DNA of 23,678 bases from an uncultured Bacteroides sp. (GCA_900546645.1 URDR01000042.1:1-23678); one strand, 5' to 3'. Numbered from the stretch's first letter, positions 14,608 through 23,574 are shown. The notes: generated from the letters alone by a model not told the origin. A program made the numbers and translations.

Positions 14608-17600
14608 ATGAAAGACTTGAATTATTTCAGATTTCTAGGGATTCTTTTCCTTTTAAATTGTATTCCTTTATGGGTGTTTTCGCAAAGTCTGTCTATACAT
14701 GGTGTTGTGAAAGATGCGCAGGGGGAGACCATTATCGGTGCCAGTGTTCTTGAAAAAGGAACAACCAATGGTACAATCACTGATTTCGATGGAAACTTTT
14801 CACTTCAGATAGCTTCGAATGCAATTCTGCAAGTTTCTTTTGTCGGTTATAAAACAGAAGAACTCCCTGTAAATGGAAAGACTTCTTTTAATATCGTTTT
14901 AAAAGAAGACACCGAAGTGTTGGATGAAGTTGTGATAGTAGGTTATGGTATACAAAAGAAGAAACTTGTGACCGGTGCTACTGTACAAGTGAAAGGAGAT
15001 GACTTGCAAAAATTAAATACGGTGAGTGCCTTGGGTGCATTGCAAAGCCAAAGTCCGGGTGTGAACATTACTCAAACTTCAGGTATGCCCGGTGAAGGTT
15101 ATAAAGTAAATGTTCGCGGTATGGGAACGATCGGTTCTTCAGCCCCTCTATATGTAATTGATGGAGTTGCTGGTGGTGATATCAACATGCTGAACCCTGC
15201 CGATATTGAATCAATTGACGTATTAAAAGATGCTGCTTCTGCTGCCATTTATGGTGCTCGTGCTGCTAATGGAGTTATTTTGGTTACTACCAAGCAAGGA
15301 AAATCCGGCAAGATTCGTGTATCTTATGATGGATATTATGGTGTTCAGCAGATTGCCAAGAAGCCCGAGTTGCTAAATGCACGTCAGTATATGGAAATTA
15401 TGGACCGTAAAGATGGAGCTTATGATTGGGCGGCTGTGTTACCGGCTTCTTTATATAAATCTATTCAGGATGGAACTTGGAACGGTACCAACTGGATGGA
15501 AGAAGCAACCAATAAAAATGCTCCGACCCAAAATCATGCATTCAACATGATGGGTGGAACAGAAGTTTCACGTTTCTCTTTAGGTTTGTCGTATACTTCA
15601 CAAGAAGGTATCATAGGGAAACCGGTAGAACCTTCTTACGACCGTTATACAGCTCGTTTTAACTCAGAACATGTCATTCTCAAGAAAGAAGATTTTGATG
15701 TAATCAAGTTTGGTGAGAACATGAGCTATAGCTATTCAGAACGTTCAGGTATTGGTATCGGAAATATTTATTGGAATGATGTTCATAATTTCTTAACAGC
15801 TAATCCTCTGATGCCAGTTTATAACGAAGATGGCGGATATTACGACTATACAGACCAAGTGGAAAACGGCTGGCGATTTGATTCGAATGCTGTCAATCCG
15901 ATAGCATCAATGGTTTACCAGCGTGGAAAGAACCTTCGCCGCAGCCATGCTTTCCGCGGAAACTTCTACTTGGAAATTCAGCCGATTAAGAACTTGAAAT
16001 ATAAAACCAGCTTTGGTTATCGTTATGATGCAAACACTTATCGTGCTTATGTTGACAAGTTCAAGTTGGCTTCAGCTTCACAAAACGTCAATGACAAGGT
16101 TACTCAGGAAGCAGGAACACACATGGCTTGGACTTGGGAAAACACATTGAGCTATAGCTTTAAGAAAAACGATCATAGCTTTGATGCTTTAATCGGACAG
16201 TCAATGGAAAAATGGGGAATAGGTGAGACCATGTCTGCAACGAATGCCAATTCTTTGTTCCCCGGTTTATTTAACTATGCTTACTTGAGCAACACACAAG
16301 GTATCAGTTCTAGTATGACTACTGTAAGCGGACGCCCTCAAACCATGGGACGTTTAGCCTCTTTCTTCGGTCGTGCCAACTATAACTATAAAGAAAAATA
16401 CATGTTCTCTGCAACGGTACGTGCCGATGGTTCAAGTAACTTTGCAAGAGGAAACCGCTGGGGTATATTCCCTTCTTTCTCTGCAGGATGGGTTATGACC
16501 AATGAACCTTTCATGGAAAGTGTATTAGGATGGATGGACTTCTTGAAAGTGCGTGCCAGCTGGGGACAAAACGGTAACTCGGATATTGCGAATTTCCAGT
16601 ATTTGTCAACCATTGCCTTCGATTCTCTTAACTCTTATGTTTATGGAACAGACAAGATTTCTCAGACCACAGGAGCTTATGCCAATATCTTGCCGAATAC
16701 AGACATATCATGGGAAACCTCTGAGCAGCTTGACTTGGGTATCGATGCCCGTTTCTTCAACTCACGTTTGGGATTAGCTTTTGACTATTATCATAAAGCT
16801 ACAAAAGACTGGTTGGTTCAGGCTCCGGTATTGGCCAGCTATGGAACAGGAGCTCCTTATATCAATGGTGGAGATGTGGTGAACAAGGGATTTGAAGTTG
16901 CATTAAACTGGAATGACCGAATCCGTGATTTCAACTACGGTGTAAACTTCAACCTTTCATATAATAAAAATGAAATTACACGTATTGCGAATACAGAAGG
17001 AATCATTCATGGTCCTAGCGATGTCTTAACAGCGATGAGTAACGGAGAAATTTACCGTGCTCAGGTAGGATATCCGGTAGGTTATTTCTGGGGATATAAG
17101 ACTGCAGGTATTTTCCAGAATCAAGAGCAGGTAAATGCAACAAAGGCTAAGTTGGCCAGTGCAGCTCCGGGAGAAGCGATTTTTGTTGATGTAAATGGTG
17201 ACGGTTCAATTACAGAAGCCGACAAGACAATGATTGGCGATCCGAATCCGGACTTCCGTTTAGGTTTTTCATTTAACTTAGGTTATAAAGGATGGGATTT
17301 ATCTGTAACTACGAATGGAGCCTTTGGTCAGCAAGTTGTTAAATCATATCGTCAATATTTGGGTGAACCTAGACAAAACTTCACTACCGATGTATATGAA
17401 TGCTGGAATGGAGAAGGAACTTCGAATACAATGCCTTCTATCGAAGGTATGGAAAACAGTGAAAGCTGGAAAAACTTCTCGGATATTTTCGTTGAAGATG
17501 CAAGCTACTTGAGAATTCAGAACATCACTGTAGGCTATGACTTCAAAAAACTGATACCGAGAATGCCATTGGAACAGGCTCGTTTATATTTTTCTGTGCT

Positions 17601-17748
17601 GAATGCTTATACCTTTACCGGATATTCAGGTATGGATCCTGAAGTTGGTTCTAGCGGTAATGATGCATATTCTTGGGCTTCTGGTATTGACCTGGGATTC
17701 TATCCTAGTCCACGTACTTTTATGTTTGGTGTAAATCTTAAATTCTAA
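14608..17748 (+). CDS. SusC-like TonB-dependent transporter (third in the window)
   Basis: This is an outer-membrane SusC/RagA-family transporter (1046 aa). The signal peptide (about 1-26) ends in WVFSQS. A carboxypeptidase-D regulatory-like domain (about 29-100, with GASVLEKGTTNGTITDFDG) leads to a TonB box around DEVVIVGYG (106-114), a plug (about 118-235, with PLYVIDGVAGGD and AANGVILVTTKQG) and a barrel ending in FMFGVNLKF. It begins a two-gene operon with the SusD gene 11 bases downstream, has its own promoter, and is separated from the xylan operon by a terminator. It is only distantly similar to the first SusC here, so it is not a recent duplicate. No enzyme gene accompanies it. The shared upstream motif suggests import of a related glycan or of xylan fragments, but the substrate is not evident. 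Confidence 0.88.
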   Translation: MKDLNYFRFLGILFLLNCIPLWVFSQSLSIHGVVKDAQGETIIGASVLEKGTTNGTITDFDGNFSLQIASNAILQVSFVGYKTEELPVNGKTSFNIVLKEDTEVLDEVVIVGYGIQKKKLVTGATVQVKGDDLQKLNTVSALGALQSQSPGVNITQTSGMPGEGYKVNVRGMGTIGSSAPLYVIDGVAGGDINMLNPADIESIDVLKDAASAAIYGARAANGVILVTTKQGKSGKIRVSYDGYYGVQQIAKKPELLNARQYMEIMDRKDGAYDWAAVLPASLYKSIQDGTWNGTNWMEEATNKNAPTQNHAFNMMGGTEVSRFSLGLSYTSQEGIIGKPVEPSYDRYTARFNSEHVILKKEDFDVIKFGENMSYSYSERSGIGIGNIYWNDVHNFLTANPLMPVYNEDGGYYDYTDQVENGWRFDSNAVNPIASMVYQRGKNLRRSHAFRGNFYLEIQPIKNLKYKTSFGYRYDANTYRAYVDKFKLASASQNVNDKVTQEAGTHMAWTWENTLSYSFKKNDHSFDALIGQSMEKWGIGETMSATNANSLFPGLFNYAYLSNTQGISSSMTTVSGRPQTMGRLASFFGRANYNYKEKYMFSATVRADGSSNFARGNRWGIFPSFSAGWVMTNEPFMESVLGWMDFLKVRASWGQNGNSDIANFQYLSTIAFDSLNSYVYGTDKISQTTGAYANILPNTDISWETSEQLDLGIDARFFNSRLGLAFDYYHKATKDWLVQAPVLASYGTGAPYINGGDVVNKGFEVALNWNDRIRDFNYGVNFNLSYNKNEITRIANTEGIIHGPSDVLTAMSNGEIYRAQVGYPVGYFWGYKTAGIFQNQEQVNATKAKLASAAPGEAIFVDVNGDGSITEADKTMIGDPNPDFRLGFSFNLGYKGWDLSVTTNGAFGQQVVKSYRQYLGEPRQNFTTDVYECWNGEGTSNTMPSIEGMENSESWKNFSDIFVEDASYLRIQNITVGYDFKKLIPRMPLEQARLYFSVLNAYTFTGYSGMDPEVGSSGNDAYSWASGIDLGFYPSPRTFMFGVNLKF

Positions 17749-17759
17749 AATTAAAAGCG

Positions 17760-19463
17760 ATGAAAAAACATATTTGTGCTGCCCTTATTGCAGCTTTAAC
17801 CCTGAGCAGTTGTGAAAATTTTCTTGATACAGAAAATTTTACACAGAAAACAACGAGTAATTTCCCTACAACCTCGGCTGATATCGATATGATGCTTGCT
17901 GGTATTTATTCTACCTTAAATCATGTTAACCAGCATAATACGGTAAATATCTTCTATGTAGCAGAAGCTGCTTCGGATGACCGGTTTGGGGGTGGAGGAA
18001 GTGCAGATAAAGTCTTCCAGATGACTGATAAACTCTTGAATGTAGGTGTGGATGCCTTTCTTCCATTCTGGGAAAGAAGTTACCAAGGTATTTACAGAGC
18101 CAATATGATGTTGGAGTTTGTAGATCAAATTACCGATTGGGCGAGTGAAGATGCCAAGAAGCAGGCAGTGGGAGAAGCTAAATTCATGCGTGCCTTGTTG
18201 TATTACCAAATGGTTCAGATGTTTGGAGAACTTCCAATGCCTCTTACATCGAAAGCTGAAAATTTACCGAAGTCATCGGCTGAGCAGATTTATACACAGA
18301 TTGCTTCTGACTTGAAAGACTGTATTGACACAATGCCCGATAAAAAGTTCGATCCGGCTTTTTCAGGACATGCTACCAAGTATATCGCTGAAGCTTATAT
18401 GGCTCGCGTCTTCCTGTTCTACACAGGATATTACGGCAAAGAATCTTTGCCTTTGGCTGAAGGAAAAAGCATATCAAAAGACCAGGTTATCAATTGGCTG
18501 GAAGACTGTAAAGATAATGGTGGATATGGCTTGGTAAATGATTTCCGTGAGCTTTGGCCTTATACCAACCCTCATACCATCAAAGACTATCCATATACGA
18601 AAGGACAGAAAGCGATAGACGGCTCTGAACTTGCGTGGGAGACAGATGTAAACAAAGAAGTGCTGTTTGCTACCAAATATAATGTATATGCTAACTGGGG
18701 TGAGGCTGTCAGTCTTGCTAATATGTTCCCGTTGTTCTATGGTATTCGTGGAGCCGATCTTTTCCCTTATGGACAAGGATGGGGATGCGGTACGGTAACA
18801 CCGAATCTCTATAACGACTGGGTAGCCGATGAACCGAACGATCCTCGTATTAAGGCATCTATTTTAGTGATGGACGATCCGGATGAAGGTTTGGATTATA
18901 CTCCTGATGTATCGAAAGACTTGATAGAATATACGGGTTATCATCAAAAGAAATATATGAGTATTACTGCCAAGCAGGAAGGTGGAAGTTTAGTCTTGTA
19001 CTCTTATTTGATGTATGGTGCACAAAACCAGAACCAGTTGGGACAGACTCAAGACTTGATTATGATGCGTTATGCCGATGTCTTGTTGATGCACTCTGAA
19101 CTTACTGAAACTTCCGATGGTATCAATGAAGTACGTAGCCGTGTAGGGTTGACTCCGGTGGCTTATTCGGCAGAAAACTTGAAAAAGGAAAGACGTCATG
19201 AATTGGCTTTTGAAGGCTTGAGATGGTTCGACCTGATGCGTTGGGGGGATGTCGTTCCGGCATTGCAGAAACAGATTGGTACTCCGATAAGCAACTTAGG
19301 TAAAAATCTTACCATGAAAGAATTTGGTGGAGGATTTGCCAAACGTTATCAGGAAACCGGTGGGTTCTGGCCTATTCCTAAGTCTCAGTTAGACTTGTCG
19401 AATGGAGTTTTAACTCAAAACAAAGGTTGGGGAACTCCTGAATCTGAATTCTTGGGCTGGTAA
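17760..19463 (+). CDS. SusD/RagB-like lipoprotein, partner of the third SusC
   Basis: This SusD-family surface lipoprotein (567 aa) has a signal peptide ending in LSSC (Cys18) followed by E-N. Family landmarks are GEAKFMRALLYYQMVQMFGELP in the N-terminal TPR part, MMRYADVLLMHSELTE, the C-terminal signature RRHELAFEGLRWFDLMRWGD, and the ending GFWPIPKSQLDLS...LTQNKGW, which is the common SusD terminus. It directly follows its SusC partner (11 bases) and is followed by a terminator, so the operon has only these two genes. It should bind an oligosaccharide at the cell surface and close the transporter as a lid. The substrate is unknown. Confidence 0.9.
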   Translation: MKKHICAALIAALTLSSCENFLDTENFTQKTTSNFPTTSADIDMMLAGIYSTLNHVNQHNTVNIFYVAEAASDDRFGGGGSADKVFQMTDKLLNVGVDAFLPFWERSYQGIYRANMMLEFVDQITDWASEDAKKQAVGEAKFMRALLYYQMVQMFGELPMPLTSKAENLPKSSAEQIYTQIASDLKDCIDTMPDKKFDPAFSGHATKYIAEAYMARVFLFYTGYYGKESLPLAEGKSISKDQVINWLEDCKDNGGYGLVNDFRELWPYTNPHTIKDYPYTKGQKAIDGSELAWETDVNKEVLFATKYNVYANWGEAVSLANMFPLFYGIRGADLFPYGQGWGCGTVTPNLYNDWVADEPNDPRIKASILVMDDPDEGLDYTPDVSKDLIEYTGYHQKKYMSITAKQEGGSLVLYSYLMYGAQNQNQLGQTQDLIMMRYADVLLMHSELTETSDGINEVRSRVGLTPVAYSAENLKKERRHELAFEGLRWFDLMRWGDVVPALQKQIGTPISNLGKNLTMKEFGGGFAKRYQETGGFWPIPKSQLDLSNGVLTQNKGWGTPESEFLGW

Positions 19464-19507
19464 ATTTTAAGAGAATCGTTTTACGTTTTTAAAATCTGTA
19501 ATTAAGC

Positions 19508-19565
19508 GAAGGCGGTGCAGATAGTGAAAGATAAAGTAACTATCTTGCTCCGCCTTCTTTTCTTT
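19508..19565 (+). terminator. Rho-independent terminator of the second transporter operon
   Basis: GAAGGCGG (19508-19515) pairs with CCGCCTTC (19550-19557). An inner stem, AGATAGT with ACTATCT, extends the structure. TTTTCTTT follows on the plus strand. It ends the SusC/SusD operon 45 bases after its stop and lies between two convergent transcription units. The minus-strand gene may use the same hairpin, but has no clear T-run on its side. Confidence 0.8.
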
Positions 19566-19593
19566 GTAGTATCCTGCAAGGAGATAATGAAGT

Positions 19594-21393
19594 TTAATCT
19601 TGTATGGTAATTCCCATTTTCTTCATCAGGAAGCAGGCATTCATATTTTGGGCAATCCCTTCGCGGAGTTTATAGGAAAAGCTGAGCTCATTATTCTTTA
19701 TGTCAGCCTCGAAGCAGTAATTATGAATTTCATCGGGGAATTGTTTGGTCAGTTCACCTAAAAGCAAGTCATGGGTAGCAATGATGCCATTGGCGCGTAA
19801 GTTCATGAATTGCCGGATTAAATCGAAGGAGCCTTTTTGCTTGTCGGCTGAATTGGTTCCCTTTAAAATTTCATCCAGAATAATAAAGAGTTCTTTCCCC
19901 TCATTTAGTAAGTCGATGATACGTTTCAGCCGTTTCAGTTCGGCGAAGAAGTAAGATTCATTGTCGGAAAGAGAATCGGAGGTACGCAGACTGGTTATCA
20001 GGTGTGCCGGATAAAAAATCAATGACTGACAGCAGACAGGTACACCTATACAAGCCAGCAAATAATTAACACCAATGGTGCGTAAGTAAGTACTTTTTCC
20101 TGCCATATTTGCCCCGGTGATAATCAGAAAATAAGGGCGAGAGGGAATGAGTGCATCATTTTTGATACACTGTGTTTCCGCCATGAGCGGGTGTCCCATC
20201 TCTGTGGCTTCAAAGCAGAACGGAGTGTCTGTAACGGTGGGATAAGTATAGTTGGGGTGATTGTAAGCAAAGGTAGCCAAAGAGCATAGTGCGTCCATTT
20301 TTCCGATTGTTTCCAACCATCCCATCACATAACGTCCGTAATGCTCTTTCCATCGTTCGATGCGAACAATTTGCTGAAGTTGAAAGAAAACGCTTCCTTC
20401 TAAAATAATATACAGTATCTGGTTGTTACGTAAGTCAAGGCGGTCGAGCTCTTTTGATAGTTGGGTTAAGGCATCAACCGGTGATTTCCCGTCTACATTG
20501 AGTCCGTTTATCAACTCTTTCACAGCAAGACTTTTCCATTGCTCTTGTTTGCTCAGCGCTATCAGGCGTGCATAACTGTTGAGTGCTTTAAGCTGGTTGC
20601 CATAAGTTTCTTGTATTGCAGTGGCCCGTTTGATGATTGCAAAGCTGAGTATTAAAAACAGAACGAACGAAAGGCCGAACCAACTTATTGACAATAATCC
20701 TATTAACGAAGTTATTAACAGGAGGCTGTTAATAACTGGAACTCCCCAGATGAATGCTTTAACCCAGATGGAGTGAAGGTAAATAGCCGGACTCTCACAC
20801 CAGTTGCGTATATCGGCTTCTTTGCCGGTTTCTGCCTGATTAACCAGTCCCATTACGCGGAACTGTTCGCGGAAGGTAGTGCGTTGGCTTATATCGTTTA
20901 TTGCAATTTGCCTTTTTTCTATTTCTTTTTTATTCGTCAAATGATTCTTCATCCACTTGGCAAGCTGCTGTTTACCAAACGAAGTGCAGGTGCGGTTGAT
21001 AGCTTGAAAAAGAGAACGGTTCCCAAATAAGTCAAGGTCGAATGAATACGGATGTTCCGGATCAATAAACTCTTTCCCTCCATCAAAGCAACTGTAATCG
21101 CCTTGCAGCCCTTTCAGCTCTTCCCGGTAAATTCGTGCCTGAGTATCAAGCCAGTCTCGTCGGCGGAACAGCCGGTCGTGTATTTTGATTAAGATGAAGA
21201 AAGGGAGGAAAGTGCAGCATATAACCGCTATTATTTTCCAGTTTCCCGCATTAAAAAAATAACATACTCCGATGATGCCTGCTATAAAAAGCAAGACTCG
21301 GATAAAGCTGATACGCATTATTTTGCCTCGTATAAGTTTCAGCTCTTTTTCTGTTTCAGCAAGTTGTTCGTTATAGTGTGATAATGGATTCAT
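19594..21393 (-). CDS. Membrane-anchored MutS-like ATPase
   Basis: This MutS-family ATPase (599 aa from the chosen start) has two pairs of hydrophobic segments, about 27-45 with 53-70 and 213-233 with 236-255. These are lacking in canonical MutS and MutS2. The C-terminal MutS domain V is clear: Walker A GANMAGKS (427-434), TSDSLSDNESYFFAELKRL, Walker B LFIILDEILKGTN (about 502-514) and the switch histidine in IIATHD (537-542). The core/lever region (about 120-420) resembles MutS domain III. There is no mismatch-recognition domain I and no Smr nuclease domain, so a role in mismatch repair is doubtful. Such proteins are common in Bacteroidota but their function is unknown to me. The ATG at 21393 was chosen because the open frame extends to 21528 through an apparent hairpin (21490-21537) and non-conserved sequence. 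ATG 21420 is an alternative. Confidence 0.8.
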   Translation of the reverse strand: MNPLSHYNEQLAETEKELKLIRGKIMRISFIRVLLFIAGIIGVCYFFNAGNWKIIAVICCTFLPFFILIKIHDRLFRRRDWLDTQARIYREELKGLQGDYSCFDGGKEFIDPEHPYSFDLDLFGNRSLFQAINRTCTSFGKQQLAKWMKNHLTNKKEIEKRQIAINDISQRTTFREQFRVMGLVNQAETGKEADIRNWCESPAIYLHSIWVKAFIWGVPVINSLLLITSLIGLLSISWFGLSFVLFLILSFAIIKRATAIQETYGNQLKALNSYARLIALSKQEQWKSLAVKELINGLNVDGKSPVDALTQLSKELDRLDLRNNQILYIILEGSVFFQLQQIVRIERWKEHYGRYVMGWLETIGKMDALCSLATFAYNHPNYTYPTVTDTPFCFEATEMGHPLMAETQCIKNDALIPSRPYFLIITGANMAGKSTYLRTIGVNYLLACIGVPVCCQSLIFYPAHLITSLRTSDSLSDNESYFFAELKRLKRIIDLLNEGKELFIILDEILKGTNSADKQKGSFDLIRQFMNLRANGIIATHDLLLGELTKQFPDEIHNYCFEADIKNNELSFSYKLREGIAQNMNACFLMKKMGITIQD

Positions 21394-21489
21394 TCTTGTT
21401 GAATTAAGTTTGTTTTTCATTAAAAGTAAGCAGAAGAAATATTTCGGGGAAGAGAGGAGCAGAAAGAGAGGTCGGTTGACAAAACCGAT

Positions 21490-21537
21490 ACAGATACCAC
21501 ACTCTGAGTTCCCTTTAACTCTGCGCATGGTATCTGT
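21490..21537 (-). terminator. Hairpin between metY and the MutS-like gene, probable terminator
   Basis: ACAGATACC (21490-21498) pairs perfectly with GGTATCTGT (21529-21537), and inside it GAGTT (21506-21510) pairs with AACTC (21517-21521). On the minus strand it begins 46 bases after the metY stop and is followed by a weak GGTTTTG run. It is therefore a likely terminator or partial terminator, and argues against translation of the MutS-like gene from 21528. Confidence 0.5.
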
Positions 21538-21582
21538 AAGGCGAGAATGAAATCAATCTCTTAATATTCAGGTAAGCATCTG

Positions 21583-22866
21583 TCAAATATGCTGCAAGGC
21601 TTGCTCCAAGTCGGCAATAATATCATTGACATTCTCTATACCTACCGACAGACGAATCAAGTCGGGAGCAACTCCGGCTTCAATCAACTGTTCATCGGTC
21701 AGCTGGCGGTGGGTATGGCTTGCCGGATGCAACACACAAGTACGGGCATCAGCCACATGCGTAACGATACAAGCCAATTTCAGTTCATCCATAAATTTGA
21801 TTGCTTCTTCGCGTGAGCCTTTCAATCCGAAAGCGATGACGCCACAAGAACCGTTTGGCATGTATTTTTGAGCCAGTTCATAATATTTGCTGCTCTTCAG
21901 TCCACAGTAGTTCACCCATTTTACTTTCGGATTTGCTTCCAGCCACTCAGCGATGCGTTGCGCGTTTTCACAGTGGCGTGGAACGCGCAGGTGAAGCGTT
22001 TCCAGTCCTAAGTTAAGCAGGAAGGCATTTTCAGGAGACTGGATAGATCCGAGGTCACGCATCAATTGGGCGGTAGCTTTGGTAATATAGGCCATTTTCC
22101 CGAAAGTTTTGGTATATGCCAGTCCGTGGTAAGATTCATCCGGCTGGGTCAGTCCGGGGAATTTGTCTGCATGAGCTTCCCAGTCAAAGTTACCACTGTC
22201 CACCACGGCTCCACCTACACAGGTAGCATGTCCATCCATATATTTGGTTGTAGAGTGAGTAACGATATCAGCCCCCCATTCAAACGGGCGGCAGTTGATA
22301 GGAGTAGCAAAGGTATTGTCCACAATCAAAGGCACTCCATGCTTGTGAGCAATGCGGGCGAATTTTTCAATGTCGAGCACATTGATGCTTGGGTTAGAAA
22401 TGGTTTCTCCGAACAAACATTTCGTATTTGGGCGGAAAGCCTTTTCAATTTCCTCTTCCGGTGCATCCGCATCCACAAAGGTACATTCAATACCCAGTTT
22501 TTTCATGGTAACTCCGAACAGATTAAATGTCCCACCATAAATGGTAGAAGAGCATACAAAGTGGTCGCCAGCTTCACAGATATTAAAAACAGCATAGAAA
22601 TTAGCTGCCTGTCCCGATGAAGTCAGCATAGCGGCCACTCCACCCTCAAGTGCAGCAATCTTAGCAGCTACAGCATCATTGGTAGGATTTTGCAGGCGGG
22701 TATAGAAGTACCCGCTGTCTTCCAGGTCGAACAGACGAGCCATCTGTTCGCTGGTGTCATATTTAAATGTAGTACTTTGATAAATAGGCAATACACGCGG
22801 CTCTCCCTTCTTAGGAGTCCATCCAGCTTGCACACAGAGTGTCTCTTTGCTAAATTTTCTTTCCAT
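21583..22866 (-). CDS. metY: O-acetylhomoserine sulfhydrylase (aminocarboxypropyltransferase)
   Basis: This PLP-dependent Cys/Met-metabolism enzyme (427 aa) converts O-acetyl-L-homoserine and sulfide to homocysteine and acetate in the cytoplasm, for methionine synthesis. The N-terminus is typical (MERKFSKETLCVQAGW). Then come YFYTRLQNPTNDA, SSGQAANFYA, the PLP-contacting Asp183 in IVDNTFATP, and the PLP-binding Lys208 in THSTTKYMDGH. The C-terminal domain has VLHPASHTHRQL and IRLSVGIEN. The length matches MetY; cystathionine gamma-synthases are shorter (about 380-400 aa). The frame is open to 23025, but ATG 22866 begins the conserved sequence and lies about 35 bases after a good -7 element on the same strand. 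It is transcribed ahead of the MutS-like gene. A different acyl-homoserine substrate cannot be excluded. Confidence 0.92.
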   Translation of the reverse strand: MERKFSKETLCVQAGWTPKKGEPRVLPIYQSTTFKYDTSEQMARLFDLEDSGYFYTRLQNPTNDAVAAKIAALEGGVAAMLTSSGQAANFYAVFNICEAGDHFVCSSTIYGGTFNLFGVTMKKLGIECTFVDADAPEEEIEKAFRPNTKCLFGETISNPSINVLDIEKFARIAHKHGVPLIVDNTFATPINCRPFEWGADIVTHSTTKYMDGHATCVGGAVVDSGNFDWEAHADKFPGLTQPDESYHGLAYTKTFGKMAYITKATAQLMRDLGSIQSPENAFLLNLGLETLHLRVPRHCENAQRIAEWLEANPKVKWVNYCGLKSSKYYELAQKYMPNGSCGVIAFGLKGSREEAIKFMDELKLACIVTHVADARTCVLHPASHTHRQLTDEQLIEAGVAPDLIRLSVGIENVNDIIADLEQALQHI

Positions 22867-22906
22867 ATTCTGATATGATTTGAGTCTATTAATCTTTTCT
22901 GGTGGA

Positions 22907-22914
22907 CAAAAGTA
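22907..22914 (-). promoter_or_regulatory. -7 promoter element of metY
   Basis: Read on the minus strand, this is TACTTTTG, a match to TAnnTTTG. It is 41 bases upstream of the ATG at 22866, so transcription would start near 22900 with a short leader. That supports the 22866 start over 23025, which lies upstream of the promoter. No good -33 element is visible. Confidence 0.5.
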
Positions 22915-22957
22915 AGAAATATTCTGTGATAGCTGGCGTAAATTTGCTAAAAAGATG

Positions 22958-22965
22958 TATATTTG
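22958..22965 (+). promoter_or_regulatory. -7 promoter element, probably of the thioesterase gene
   Basis: TATATTTG fits TAnnTTTG. A start near 22972 would give a leader of about 150 bases before the ATG at 23122. It is divergent from the metY promoter with about 45 bases between the two elements. No convincing -33 site was seen. Confidence 0.4.
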
Positions 22966-22973
22966 GATTCTTG

Positions 22974-23113
22974 AGTTTATAAGTTTTTGGGTATTAAGTA
23001 TTAAACCTTTATCCCGAGGGTTCAAGAACTCACTGACTTATAGACCTAACTCATCAACTTAAAACAAACGAACTTAAAACTCATAAACTTATAAACTAAC
23101 AAACTCATAAACT
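22974..23113 (+). repeat. Inverted and direct repeats in the thioesterase leader
   Basis: AGTTTATAAGTTT (22974-22986) is the exact inverted match of AAACTTATAAACT (23085-23097). Short direct repeats also occur: AACTTAAAAC at 23056-23065 and 23071-23080, and CTCATAAACT at 23080-23089 and 23104-23113. From 23071 to the start codon's G at 23124 there is no G on the plus strand. The right arm of the inverted repeat ends 24 bases before the ATG, so folding could affect translation. Confidence 0.5.
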
Positions 23114-23121
23114 AAAACATT

Positions 23122-23574
23122 ATGGCAGATGAAATGACATTTAAACATGTAATGCCGATTCAGATTCGGTTTAGCGACGTCGATTTATATGGGCACATGA
23201 ATAATAACGCTTATTTCTCTTTATACGATTTGGCCAAGACTTCTTATTTTCGCGATGTGTTTGGCGATGAAAATTGGAGTAAATTTGCGGTGGTAGTAGC
23301 TAATATCAATGCGGATTTTTTGGCTCCTGTATTTTTTTCGGATGAATTATATATTGAAACCACAGTAGAGCACATCGGCAATAAGAGCATAACTTTATTG
23401 CAGCGTGCCGTAAACAAAGCAAGCGGTGTGTTGAAATGCCAGTGCCGTACCATAATGGTGGGCTATGATGTAGCAACGAAGGAGCCGATAGCTATTCCCG
23501 CCTCCTACAAGAAAGCGATTTGTGATTATGAGGGCAAGACTTTAGAAGAACTTTCTCTTCGGTTAGATAACTAA
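23122..23574 (+). CDS. Hotdog-fold acyl-CoA thioesterase (4HBT/YbgC-FadM type)
   Basis: This small cytoplasmic thioesterase of the 4-hydroxybenzoyl-CoA thioesterase superfamily (150 aa, the usual length) should hydrolyse an acyl-CoA. The exact substrate is not evident. The motif RFSDVDLYGHMNNNAYF (about 16-32) carries the D-x-D-x-x-G-H-x-N pattern of the family, with the catalytic Asp and the H-x-N turn at the start of the central helix. VVVANINADFLAPVFFSDEL and TLLQRAVN follow as the beta-sheet strands. The start ATG 23122 follows an A-rich, G-free leader and gives the expected MADEMTFKHVMPIQIRFSD N-terminus. It is transcribed divergently from metY and probably alone. A hairpin follows 9 bases after the stop. 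Confidence 0.88.
   Translation: MADEMTFKHVMPIQIRFSDVDLYGHMNNNAYFSLYDLAKTSYFRDVFGDENWSKFAVVVANINADFLAPVFFSDELYIETTVEHIGNKSITLLQRAVNKASGVLKCQCRTIMVGYDVATKEPIAIPASYKKAICDYEGKTLEELSLRLDN

Noticed and set aside
21394..21528. N-terminal extension of the MutS-like protein from 21528.
   Set aside because: The added 45 residues are not MutS-like, their codons run through a strong hairpin, and a near-consensus -7 element (TACTTTTA on the minus strand) lies at 21421-21428.
22066..22620. Open frame of 184 codons on the plus strand opposite metY.
   Set aside because: It is entirely antisense to the well-supported metY gene, has no recognisable domain, and mirrors that gene's codon pattern.
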